From contig DAINCF010000079.1 of assembly GCA_036732565.1 (NCBI GenBank), forward strand, positions 1-18,141: a DNA stretch of 18,141 nt, written 5' to 3'. The notes under the pieces were generated by a model. The model had not been told where the DNA came from, made no database searches, and worked only from the letters and a program-made list of their open reading frames with translations. Of the stretch, positions 1 to 6,606 are shown in pieces (position 1 is the first letter of the stretch; each line of letters opens with the position of its first letter). The translations under genes were made by a program, and so were the position numbers. The DNA is from JAIVJN01 sp036732565. Lineage in GTDB: Bacteria > Acidobacteriota > Vicinamibacteria > Vicinamibacterales > UBA2999.

Positions 1-24
1 GCGTAGGCCGCTGCGCATACGTAC

Positions 25-50
25 GTAGGGGCCGGCCTTTAGGCCGGCCC
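25..50 (+). repeat. GTAG-headed REP-like palindrome
   Basis: A GTAG tetranucleotide (25-28) is followed directly by a perfect hairpin: arm GGGCCGGCCT, TT loop, arm AGGCCGGCCC (29-50). It lies just upstream of the ribosome binding site of the first gene. A GTAG tag at the foot of a short GC-rich stem is the usual form of REP elements mobilised by TnpA-REP (RAYT) Y1 transposases; no such transposase is in this window. The same stem recurs inverted at 18002-18021. Bases 1-24 hold no feature I can name. Confidence 0.7.
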
Positions 51-66
51 AAATCTTGGAGTATTC

Positions 67-918
67 ATGGCGATTACGACGGTTGGTGTGCTCGGCTGTG
101 GCCTGATGGGATCCGGTATCGCGCAAGTCTCCGCGGCCGCCGGCTTCAAGACGATCGTGCTCGAAGTGGATCAGGGCGTCCTCGACAAAGGCCTCGGACG
201 CATCAAGAAATTTCTAGACGATGGCGTGGCGAAGGGGAAGGTGACGACGGAGGCGCGCGAGACGACGCTTGGGAACCTGACGGGCACGACGAGCTATGCC
301 GATCTGAAGGATTGCGATCTGGTCATCGAAGCGATCGTCGAGAACGTCGACGTCAAGAAGAAAGCCTACGCGCAAGTCGAAGCCGTCGTCGGTCCGAGCT
401 GTCTGATCGCATCGAACACCTCGTCGCTCTCGATCACGGAGCTGGCGGCCGCGACCACGCGGCCAGACAAGGTTGCCGGACTGCACTTCTTCAACCCGGT
501 GCCGCTGATGAAGCTCGTGGAGGTCATCAAGGCGCTCACCACCAGCCAGGAGACCTATACCGCACTCTTCGGGTTCGCGCAGGCGTTGGGCAAGGAGCCG
601 ATCACCGCGCCCGACAGGGGCGGGTTCATCGTCAACCGCCTGCTGGTCCCGTATCTGCTCGACGCGATCCGGTGTCTGGAGGAAGGGCTCGGCACGGTGG
701 AGGACATCGACAAGGGGATGAAGCTGGGATGCGGTCATCCGATGGGACCGCTGACGCTGCTCGACTTCGTCGGTCTCGACACGACCTATTACATCGCGAA
801 CATCCTGTTCGAAGAGTTCCGCGAGCCGCGCTTCGCGCCGCCGCCGCTGCTCAAGCGCATGGTGCTGGCGGGACATCATGGCAAGAAGAGCGGGAGAGGG
901 TTCTACACGTATTCGTAA
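67..918 (+). CDS. hbd: 3-hydroxybutyryl-CoA dehydrogenase
   Basis: This cytosolic NAD(P)-dependent enzyme interconverts acetoacetyl-CoA and 3-hydroxybutyryl-CoA in fatty acid or butyrate-type metabolism. Its 283 residues match the single-function family length. An N-terminal Rossmann fold has GCGLMGSG (GxGxxG, residues 10-15). Further family motifs are IEAIVENVDVKK (about 88-99), ASNTSSLSI (115-123, catalytic Ser region), GLHFFNPVPLMKLVEVI with the catalytic His140 and Glu152, and GGFIVNRLL with Asn190. The C-terminal helical domain has GCGHPMGPLTLLDFVGLDT, and the protein ends GRGFYTYS as usual. The ATG is preceded by GGAG at 58-61 (5-nt spacing), which fixes the start. It may follow an upstream gene outside the window. 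The stop TAA is the second to fourth base of the palindrome at 915-942. PaaH or MmgB naming is equally possible; the family call is firm and the pathway is not determined. Confidence 0.93.
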   Translation: MAITTVGVLGCGLMGSGIAQVSAAAGFKTIVLEVDQGVLDKGLGRIKKFLDDGVAKGKVTTEARETTLGNLTGTTSYADLKDCDLVIEAIVENVDVKKKAYAQVEAVVGPSCLIASNTSSLSITELAAATTRPDKVAGLHFFNPVPLMKLVEVIKALTTSQETYTALFGFAQALGKEPITAPDRGGFIVNRLLVPYLLDAIRCLEEGLGTVEDIDKGMKLGCGHPMGPLTLLDFVGLDTTYYIANILFEEFREPRFAPPPLLKRMVLAGHHGKKSGRGFYTYS

Positions 919-942
919 GGGCGGTTCGCGAACCGCCCCTAC
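915..942. repeat. 28-bp REP-like palindrome between convergent genes
   Basis: The element runs GTAAGGGCGGTTCG then CGAACCGCCCCTAC, an almost perfect palindrome with one mismatch pair in each outer arm. It belongs to the same family as 5582-5606, 11746-11773 and 14664-14691. Its first four bases include the TAA stop of the dehydrogenase. Read on the minus strand it starts GTAG. Because it sits between two convergent stop codons it could act as a bidirectional transcript end, but it has no T-tract. Confidence 0.7.
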
Positions 943-947
943 CGGTG

Positions 948-1754
948 TCAGCGAGAGAGCTTCGCCAGCAGCTGCTTCGCTTGCTCCTTGAATTTCCGAT
1001 CCTCGGGAGTCCACTCCGGATCGAGAGGGGCGGCGATGGCGGCTTCCAGCTCCTTATGCGCGTCGGCCCTGCGATTCAGCTCGATGAGGGTTTCGGCGAG
1101 AAAGAGTCGCGTGATGATGCTCTGCTCGTTGTAGGCGAGGGCCTTGCGCAGGTGCTCCTCGGATTTCTGTTTGCTGCCACCGAACATGCCGGGGACCTTG
1201 TAGTACCAGCGGCCGAGCGCGCGGTCGGCCGAGCCCTGCATGAAGGCCGGATCCAATTTCAGGGTCGTCTGGAGCTCGTCGCGGATCTGCCCTCGGTACT
1301 TGATGCCCTGTCGAAGGCCAAAGCCCTCGGCGAGCATGCCCATGTTGGCGGCGATCCAGAAGTGCCCTTCGGGCTTGTTCGGCGCGATGGCCGCGGCCGC
1401 TCGTGCCGCTTCGATGCCGACTTCGAGTGCGGCGCGGCGCTCGGGTTCGGGCAGGCCGTTGGTGCCGAGCCAATACTGCGCGCGCGCCAGCTTCCATGCG
1501 GACTCGAAGTCCTTGGGGTCGGTCTTGAGCCGCATGGCCCAGATGTTCGCCGCGTGTTTGGCGCTCGCGAGGTCCTCGCGGTTTCGATAGAGTTCGTCGG
1601 GCGGCGGCGCGGACGCGGGCTGCAACGGCGAATACAGTCGGCAATCGGCAGTCGGCAGTCGGCAGTCGAGAGGAAGTCGCGGAAGGTCGCTGGCCACTGG
1701 ACTGCCGACGCCCGACGCCCGACTGCCGGCGATGGGCGTGAGTCCCGAAAGCAC
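948..1754 (-). CDS. TPR-like protein with uncertain N-terminus
   Basis: The C-terminal ~215 residues look like a conserved soluble alpha-helical repeat protein: DELYRNREDLASAKHAANIW, then AWKLARAQYWLG, EGHFWIAANMGMLAEGFGL, LDPAFMQGSADRALGRWYYKVPG and SEEHLRKALAYN. This resembles TPR-like proteins (TatT-type helical repeats) common in acidobacteria, usually made with a signal peptide. No enzymatic residues are evident, so a scaffold or periplasmic role is inferred. The N-terminus is unclear. There is no ATG between the conserved part and the folE gene opposite; the GTG at 1754 is a weak choice, 16 nt from the divergent folE start. The heptamer array at 1635-1725 lies inside this reading frame just before the conserved domain and encodes low-complexity residues (LDCRLPTADCRL). 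Either the array was inserted between signal peptide and domain, or it replaced the original start and the gene is truncated. The frame stays open to 1928, but that longer version would overlap folE. Confidence 0.6.
   Translation of the reverse strand: MLSGLTPIAGSRASGVGSPVASDLPRLPLDCRLPTADCRLYSPLQPASAPPPDELYRNREDLASAKHAANIWAMRLKTDPKDFESAWKLARAQYWLGTNGLPEPERRAALEVGIEAARAAAAIAPNKPEGHFWIAANMGMLAEGFGLRQGIKYRGQIRDELQTTLKLDPAFMQGSADRALGRWYYKVPGMFGGSKQKSEEHLRKALAYNEQSIITRLFLAETLIELNRRADAHKELEAAIAAPLDPEWTPEDRKFKEQAKQLLAKLSR
1635..1725. repeat. Inverted array of 7-bp units
   Basis: The left arm (1635-1669) is five heptamers in register: CAGTCGG, CAATCGG, CAGTCGG, CAGTCGG, CAGTCGA. After about 35 bases the right arm (1701-1725) has the inverse register: ACTG, CCGACGC, CCGACGC, CCGACTG. 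The two arms can pair as one long imperfect hairpin. It sits between the conserved part of the TPR-like gene and the folE promoter. No spacers or cas genes are present, so it is not a CRISPR array. Confidence 0.8.
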
Positions 1755-1758
1755 AAGG

Positions 1759-1770
1759 TACAATAGCCAG
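1759..1770 (+). promoter_or_regulatory. Candidate -10 box for a leaderless folE transcript
   Basis: TACAAT at 1759-1764 matches the sigma-70 -10 consensus (TANNNT) and ends 6 nt before the folE ATG. A transcript starting about 7 nt downstream would begin at or next to the ATG itself. No Shine-Dalgarno sequence lies at the usual distance; the nearest purine run (AAGG, about 1754-1757) is too far. No convincing -35 box is visible. Confidence 0.45.
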
Positions 1771-2379
1771 ATGGAGGAACTGATTCGGCGCCTGCTAGTG
1801 GAGCTAGGCGAGAATCCTTCGCGGGAGGGGCTGGTCCGCACACCGCGGCGGGTCGAAACGGCGCTGAAGTTTCTCACGAGCGGGTATGACGCGGACATCG
1901 ACGCCGTCCTGAATGGCGCGATGTTCAAAGTCGATTATAGCGAGATGGTGATCGTCCGCGATATCGACTTCTACAGCCTCTGCGAGCATCACTTGCTGCC
2001 GTTCTTCGGGCGCTGCCATGTCGCGTACATCCCGAACGGTCGAGTCATCGGGCTCAGCAAGCTGCCGCGGCTCGTCGACATCTTCGCGCGACGCCTCCAG
2101 CTGCAGGAACGGATGACGAATCAGATCGCCGAGACCATCCGCGAGAAGATCGACCCGGTGGGCGTGGCGGTGGTGTGCGAGGGCACCCACCTGTGCATGG
2201 CGATGCGAGGCGTGGAGAAGCAGAATTCCTACACCATCACCTCGGCGATGCTCGGCGCCTTCCGCGACAACGCCCGCACGCGAATGGAGTTCCTCGAATT
2301 GATCAAACACAAGGGCCCTGAGTTGGGCGGTGTGCTCAACCTCACGCCAGCCGCGGTGTCGTGCCTCGACGAGGACTGA
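1771..2379 (+). CDS. folE: GTP cyclohydrolase I (FolE1)
   Basis: This cytosolic enzyme converts GTP to 7,8-dihydroneopterin triphosphate, the first step toward tetrahydrofolate and related pterins, and acts as a homodecamer. The 202-residue protein has the core motifs: the N-terminal helix ending NPSREGLVRTPRRV, the zinc site CEHHLLPF (Cys71, His74, with catalytic His73) and THLCMAMRGV (Cys142), plus IGLSKLPRLVDIFARRLQLQER and TITSAMLGAF. This is the zinc-dependent type I family. The start at 1771 (MEELIRRLL) is chosen over an in-frame ATG at 1732 because family alignments begin with this helix and because TACAAT lies 6 nt upstream. A C-terminal extension of about 20 residues follows the domain (GPELGGVLNLTPAAVSCLDED). 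It is transcribed alone, divergent from the TPR-like gene and convergent with the receptor gene. Residues and length are typical. Confidence 0.95.
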   Translation: MEELIRRLLVELGENPSREGLVRTPRRVETALKFLTSGYDADIDAVLNGAMFKVDYSEMVIVRDIDFYSLCEHHLLPFFGRCHVAYIPNGRVIGLSKLPRLVDIFARRLQLQERMTNQIAETIREKIDPVGVAVVCEGTHLCMAMRGVEKQNSYTITSAMLGAFRDNARTRMEFLELIKHKGPELGGVLNLTPAAVSCLDED

Positions 2380-2383
2380 CCAC

Positions 2384-2475
2384 AGGCCCGAGGCCTGGGA
2401 CCCGGGACTCGAGGCCAGAGTCTGAGGCCCGAGGCCATTCAGGCCTCAGGCCCCAAGACCCAAGTCCCAGGCCCT
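2384..2475. repeat. Inverted array of GGCC-rich 7-bp units
   Basis: This array fills the gap between the convergent folE and receptor stop codons. The left half reads in about 7-bp steps (GGCCTGG, GACCCGG, GACTCGA, GGCCAGA, then GGCCCGA); the right half is inverse (CAGGCCT, CAGGCCC, CAAGACC, CAAGTCC, CAGGCCC). The turn-over is near ATT at about 2438-2440. The two halves can form a long imperfect hairpin, which could stop transcription from both sides. It is the same design as the array at 1635-1725 with an unrelated unit. Confidence 0.75.
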
Positions 2476-2477
2476 CT

Positions 2478-5348
2478 TCAGAATCTGTACGACACGTTGA
2501 AGCGGATCACTCTCGGGCCGAGGATCGATGCCGGCGACAGGAACTGCGGCACCGTGTTGAGCGCGCCGGTCGGCAGACCATCCTGCCGCAGGCCGATGGT
2601 TCCGCTCAAGACCCGAGCGTCCCACGCCGTATTCGCGTTCGAGACGTTGTGAATGTCGAGCGCACCCTCGAGCGATCCCCGCGCCAGCGAGAAGGTCTTG
2701 GCGACGCGCAGATCGAGCCGGTTGACCAAGTCGAGACGTTCCGATCCAAGCGGCTCGACGTTGACGGGCGTCGTCCCACCCACGCTGAGCGTCGCGTTGA
2801 CTTGACGCGTGACCGGAATGCCGCTCTGCGACAGGAAGTTCGCTCCAACTTGGATCTCGTGAAACGGGAGGATGTACGAGCCGGTCAGCTTGAACTGATG
2901 CGGCCGATCGCCAAGCTGGCTGTTGACGTTCGCGGTGTGCAGCTGAACGCCGTTCGCGAGCGGGCCCTCCGCATTGAGCAGCCGGTTCGGGTCCACATTC
3001 GCGCTGAGGCCGCTGATGTCGGTTTGAGAGTAGGTGTATCCGACGAGCGCCTGCCATCGTTCGGACATGCGCTTGGTAAGGGTGACCTCGATGCCCTTGT
3101 AGCTCTGTAGCGCTGTTGGATCGTTGGTGATGAGCGTCTGATTCGCGCCTAAGATGCGGTCGTAGAACTGGTACGTGCCGTCGTCTGAGGTTCCCGCCAC
3201 ACCGTCGCGTCCCGTGTCCGGACGCGTGGTCAACGTGGTCGAGAACGGGTTCAGCGGGTTGATCGTCGCCGTGGGGTACTTCTCGCGGCGATAGGTATAC
3301 ACGGCGCTCAGCTTCACCGCCGGTATGAGCTCTCGATCCACGCCTGCGGAGTACTCATCGGTGTAGGGCCGCCGGTAATCCGGGCTGACCGTCGTCGTGG
3401 TGCCGGAAGTCTCTACAAAGGGCCCCACCTGCTCGCCATCCTGGAAGCGCAAGTCCCCGTTGGCGTCGTTCCAGGTGTACTGGCGCTGGAAGTTCGCGTT
3501 GGGATTGACGTTGCTGATGGGCGCTCCATCCGAGCTGATGATGTAGTAGTAACGTCCAGCGGATGCCTTGAGGGCCGTGCGGCCGTCGCCCATCGGATCG
3601 AATGTGGCTCCAAGGCGCGGTCCCAACGTGTGCCACAGCACGACGTCGCGTTGCTCCGGGAACGCCCGTTGAATGTCCGGGAAGAATCGGCTCGGCGGGC
3701 TGCTCTGCTCCGGCAGGTAGGCCTCCAAGCGTTCCCATCGCAAGCCGCCCGTCAGCGTGAGCCGATCGATGGCATAGCCGTCCTGCAGGTAGAGCGCCGT
3801 GACATCCACCGCGGAGCGCGTGTCGAACGGCGTGCCGTACAGGATGGCCGTCACGCCTCGGCCTGTGGTGCTGTTGTACGTCAGGTCCACGTCATCGAAG
3901 CGCTCAGTGAGGTTGTGCACGGGCGCATGGGCGTGATCGAAACCGAAGCGCAGCTCGTGGCGTCCACCCAGGAGATTGTCGATGAAGTACTGCGCGGTCG
4001 CGTTGCCCTGATACCGATCGCGAAAGCGCTCCGTGCCCGCCGTGAAGTTTCGGGTGCGGATGTTCGTGGCCTGATCGAGCAGCGTCTGGTCGGTGCCGTT
4101 CAGGTATGTCGGGAACAAGATCGTGTTCAGACTGAAGCGGGCATCGAGGAACAGCCGGCTCGTGATCACAGAGTTCCACAGGGCCTGGTAGACGTTGAAA
4201 ACGTCTTGCTCGTTGCTCGTGGATTCTTCGACCAGCGTCGTCGTCGGGGCCTGAAGAAACCGATTCGGCTTCGCATACCGCTGGCGTGAGTAGAACCCGG
4301 TCAGCCGGTTCTTGTCGTTGACCTGATACGTGGCGTTGATGAGTCCGGAGGTGATGTTGGTCTGGTCGAGGACCAACTGCGAGAACGCCGCGGGCACGTT
4401 CACGTGCACGCGCCAGTCACGGAACGATCCGAAGACGCGCAGCTTGTTGGCGATGATCGGGCCGCCGACGTTGATGCTGGCGTCCGAGACGTAGTCGATG
4501 ACGTTCGTGTCTGCACGGAAGCCGTTGAAGAGCAGATCGCTGTCGACGTTACTGCCTTGAGTGGCGTCGCTTTCCCAGGCGAATGTGCCCTTGCCCAGCC
4601 AGCGGTCGCTGCCGCTCTTGGTGACCATGTTGAGGAACACGCCCCCGGTGGGCACGGTGATGTCGTGCGCGCCGGTCGACACTTGGACATCGTCGAACGC
4701 GTCGTAGTCGTAGTAGTAGCCGGCGGCGCCGATCGCCGACGGGTCGCCGACGTTGACGCCGTTCAGATACTGCGAATTCTGGCTGCTTGGCGTGCCCCGA
4801 GCACTGTAGGTGCCTTGGAGGCCGCCCGATGTCCCGCCCACATCCGGTCGCGTGATCAACAGGCTCGGCACCTTGTACTCGACCATCGCCCAAATGTCGC
4901 GACCGCCAGGCGTGGCCTGCAGCAGCTCCTGACCGAGGTGCACGTTGACGTTGGCGCTGGTCGTATCGATCGTCGGGGATGCGCCCGTCACAGTGATCGT
5001 CTCGGCTACGCTCGCCACCCGCATCGCGAGATCGAGTGGCGTCGTCTGGCCGACCAGCACGACGACGTTCTCGCGGACGATGGTCTGAAAGCCCGTCAGG
5101 TCGGTTTTCACCGTGTAGGTCCCGGGCGGCAACGAGGGGAAGCGATACGCGCCGCCGGTGTCGCTGACGCCATCCATCGTTCCCGCGACGAGCGCGGAGC
5201 TCGTGATCGTGATGGTGACGCCGGGCATCCCGCCGCCCTGCTCATCACTCACCCGAACCAGGATGCTGCCGGTCTGGACCTGTGCGCCAAGCGAGGCGGC
5301 GCTGAAGACTACGAAGAGAACAACGAACACATCTCGCACACGAGACAT
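2478..5348 (-). CDS. Oar-like TonB-dependent outer-membrane receptor
   Basis: A 956-residue outer-membrane beta-barrel protein. Residues 1-22 are a signal peptide (MSRVRDVFVVLFVVFSAASLGA). Residues about 25-110 form a carboxypeptidase-regulatory-like domain (GSILVRVSDEQGGGMPGVTI, then GAYRFPSLPPGTYTV and GFQTIVRENVVV). A plug domain follows (SVAETITVTGASPTIDTTSA; GGRDIWAMVEY; YLNGVNVGDPS; DVQVSTGAHDI; GVFLNMVTKSGSD), then a long barrel rich in YRR, YTYSQTD and FGSF-type strands. The last residues, IRFNVSYRF, end with the terminal Phe used for BAM assembly. The architecture matches the Oar/SusC-like receptors greatly expanded in Acidobacteria; the substrate (polymer, peptide or siderophore) cannot be read from sequence. 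The start at 5348 is preferred over the upstream ATG at 5405 because it has GGAGGA 5 nt upstream and begins the signal peptide directly. I see no clear TonB box, as is common in this subgroup. Transcribed alone. Confidence 0.92.
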   Translation of the reverse strand: MSRVRDVFVVLFVVFSAASLGAQVQTGSILVRVSDEQGGGMPGVTITITSSALVAGTMDGVSDTGGAYRFPSLPPGTYTVKTDLTGFQTIVRENVVVLVGQTTPLDLAMRVASVAETITVTGASPTIDTTSANVNVHLGQELLQATPGGRDIWAMVEYKVPSLLITRPDVGGTSGGLQGTYSARGTPSSQNSQYLNGVNVGDPSAIGAAGYYYDYDAFDDVQVSTGAHDITVPTGGVFLNMVTKSGSDRWLGKGTFAWESDATQGSNVDSDLLFNGFRADTNVIDYVSDASINVGGPIIANKLRVFGSFRDWRVHVNVPAAFSQLVLDQTNITSGLINATYQVNDKNRLTGFYSRQRYAKPNRFLQAPTTTLVEESTSNEQDVFNVYQALWNSVITSRLFLDARFSLNTILFPTYLNGTDQTLLDQATNIRTRNFTAGTERFRDRYQGNATAQYFIDNLLGGRHELRFGFDHAHAPVHNLTERFDDVDLTYNSTTGRGVTAILYGTPFDTRSAVDVTALYLQDGYAIDRLTLTGGLRWERLEAYLPEQSSPPSRFFPDIQRAFPEQRDVVLWHTLGPRLGATFDPMGDGRTALKASAGRYYYIISSDGAPISNVNPNANFQRQYTWNDANGDLRFQDGEQVGPFVETSGTTTTVSPDYRRPYTDEYSAGVDRELIPAVKLSAVYTYRREKYPTATINPLNPFSTTLTTRPDTGRDGVAGTSDDGTYQFYDRILGANQTLITNDPTALQSYKGIEVTLTKRMSERWQALVGYTYSQTDISGLSANVDPNRLLNAEGPLANGVQLHTANVNSQLGDRPHQFKLTGSYILPFHEIQVGANFLSQSGIPVTRQVNATLSVGGTTPVNVEPLGSERLDLVNRLDLRVAKTFSLARGSLEGALDIHNVSNANTAWDARVLSGTIGLRQDGLPTGALNTVPQFLSPASILGPRVIRFNVSYRF

Positions 5349-5393
5349 CGTCTTCCTCCGAGAAGTCGTAGTGGGGCTACGAGGTTTTGAACC

Positions 5394-5453
5394 CGCCTTC
5401 GCCAAAGGCTACGGCGGGCAAGCAACGCCTTCGCAAAAAGCCACGGCTGACAA
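5394..5453. repeat. Tandem pair of a 28-bp palindromic repeat
   Basis: Two imperfect copies lie 32 bp apart: CGCCTTCGCCAAAGGCTACG... (5394-5421) and CGCCTTCGCAAAAAGCCACG... (5426-5453). On the minus strand the first reads GTAGCCTTTGGCGAAGGC, with GCCTT and AAGGC arms, so it also has the GTA(G)-plus-stem form of a REP element. It lies in the leader region of the receptor gene. The rest of the gap (5454-5581) holds nothing I can name beyond a direct repeat of GCCGGCTC. Confidence 0.6.
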
Positions 5454-5581
5454 CACCGTACGCGGGGAAACTGCCATGCCAGCTCACGGGCGCGAAGCTG
5501 GCGACACCAACGCGAAGACGATAGCAAAGAACCTGCCCGCCGGCTCATCGGATTGCTAATGAGGCCATCAGCCGGCTCGAC

Positions 5582-5606
5582 GTAGGGGCGGTTCGTGAAC
5601 GGCCCC
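5582..5606 (+). repeat. GTAG-headed REP-like palindrome
   Basis: GTAG (5582-5585) is followed by GGGCGGTTCG and TGAACGGCCCC, an imperfect stem of the same family as 915-942. It lies 30 bp upstream of the start codon of the next plus-strand gene. The right end lacks the closing CTAC seen in the perfect copies, so this copy looks decayed or is the one-sided REP form. Confidence 0.6.
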
Positions 5607-5622
5607 TCCCACCGGAGGATGC

Positions 5623-5635
5623 TAATCTGTCGAAC
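5623..5635 (+). promoter_or_regulatory. Candidate -10 box for a leaderless transcript
   Basis: TAATCT at 5623-5628 fits TANNNT and ends 7 nt before the GTG start codon at 5636. A GGAGG at 5614-5618 lies 17 nt from the GTG, too far for normal ribosome binding. No clear -35 box is visible because the upstream DNA is the REP-like palindrome. Confidence 0.4.
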
Positions 5636-6343
5636 GTGCGAGTGTCACAGGCCCCTGTCCCCGTAGTGCTTGTGTTCGTTGCATTGACCATCGGCCTAGA
5701 TGCGCAGACCGGTCGGAAGCCGACGACCAAGAGCCCGCCTCAGACCAAGAGACCGCCGGCCGCGCAGCTCACGCGGATACAGGCTGAGCTTCGGTGTCCG
5801 TCCGAGCTCGGAGTTGGCGTCAAGACCCAGCGGCGCTTTTGCGATGTCCTCACCGGACGGGATCCGAAGGAGGGCATTCTGGTCACCATTCCTCCGCATC
5901 GCGGCGCGGTCAAGATCTCGTTCGAGCTGCACAACCGGCACACCTATTCAGAAGAGCTGGTGAAAGAGAATCGCGCCTTCCGGCTCTACACCGCCACCAT
6001 CGGCGTGCTGACGATGGACAACACGCTCGTCGAGCGGGCGGTTATTCAGAGCGAGGTGCGAACCGAAGCGGACCTGTTCGATCGCGTGGGCGGCGGCGCT
6101 GGTCCCGGAGGCGTGAAGGCCGTCGCACCGGCAGGCGCCGAGTTCATCGAGATGACGCTGCCCGATGATGTCGAGGGGCAGGTCAGCGTTCTGGGCGAGA
6201 AGCTCTCGGTCCGCCGCGTCGACGGCAACGACTCGTTTTCAGCGCCCGGCCGACCGGTGGCGACCATCAGCAACGTGATGCTGGAGTACCGTCCCGCGCC
6301 GCCGCCCGGCAGGAAACCGATCCCTCCCCCCAAGAAGCCGTAG
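5636..6343 (+). CDS. Unrecognised secreted protein, Pro/Lys-rich ends
   Basis: I do not recognise this 235-residue protein. Residues 1-24 look like a signal peptide with a hydrophobic core (VPVVLVFVALTIG) and a cleavage site near LDAQ. A low-complexity linker rich in Pro, Lys and Thr follows (about 25-42), then a probable beta-rich domain from about 45 to 215: IQAELRCPSELGVGVKTQ, a second Cys in RRFCDVL, KEGILVTIPPHRGAVKISFELHN, AFRLYTATIGVL and GAEFIEMTLPDDVEGQV. Cys54 and Cys69 could form a disulfide after export. The C-terminus is again Pro-rich (RPAPPPGRKPIPPPKKP). The GTG start is chosen because it begins the signal peptide and has TAATCT 7 nt before it. It stands alone between the divergent receptor and the convergent decarboxylase; the 13-bp repeat array begins 6 nt after its stop. 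Export is well supported; function is unknown. Confidence 0.75.
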   Translation: MRVSQAPVPVVLVFVALTIGLDAQTGRKPTTKSPPQTKRPPAAQLTRIQAELRCPSELGVGVKTQRRFCDVLTGRDPKEGILVTIPPHRGAVKISFELHNRHTYSEELVKENRAFRLYTATIGVLTMDNTLVERAVIQSEVRTEADLFDRVGGGAGPGGVKAVAPAGAEFIEMTLPDDVEGQVSVLGEKLSVRRVDGNDSFSAPGRPVATISNVMLEYRPAPPPGRKPIPPPKKP

Positions 6344-6349
6344 CACGAG

Positions 6350-6606
6350 AGTTCCGCACGAGGGTTCCTCACAAGGGTTCCGCACGGAGGTTCCATACGC
6401 CGGTTCGGTTCCGCACGGAGGTTCCATATGCCGGTTACGTTCCTCACGGAGGTTCCTTACGCAGGTTCGGTTCAACCGACGTTCCACACGGGGTTCTGCG
6501 TAGGAACCCTCGTCGGAACCGAACTCTCTTTGGAACGTTCGTTGGAACCGAACCACCGTGTGGAACTACTGTGCGGAACCTCCGTGCGGAACCTCCGTGA
6601 GGAACC
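6350..6606. repeat. Inverted array of ~13-bp GTTCC units
   Basis: About eleven degenerate units of 11-13 bp, typified by GTTCCGCACGGAG, run from 6350 to about 6497. They are followed from about 6503 to 6606 by the reverse complement form GAACCTCCGTGCG in about eight units. The turn-over is GTTCTGCGTAGGAAC near 6500. A perfect inverse pair is GGTTCCGCACGGAGGTTCC in the left half and its complement in the right half. The array starts 6 nt after the stop of the secreted protein and covers the last 13 codons of the decarboxylase on the other strand. Confidence 0.85.

Noticed and set aside
312..1766. 484-codon open frame on the plus strand across the dehydrogenase and TPR-like genes
   Set aside because: It overlaps two better-supported genes, is Arg/Gly-rich as expected for a GC-rich shadow frame, and has no recognisable domain.
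1755..1928. Extension of the TPR-like gene to the ATG at 1928
   Set aside because: It would overlap the first 50 or so codons of folE in antisense. A hydrophobic run there looks like a signal peptide but can be explained as the antisense of the folE N-terminal helix.
4404..5390. 328-codon open frame opposite the receptor gene
   Set aside because: It is antisense to the signal peptide, carboxypeptidase-like domain and plug of a well-supported receptor; no family signature.
6350..6606. CRISPR array
   Set aside because: The units are 11-13 bp, degenerate, adjacent without unique spacers and change orientation half-way. No cas genes are present.
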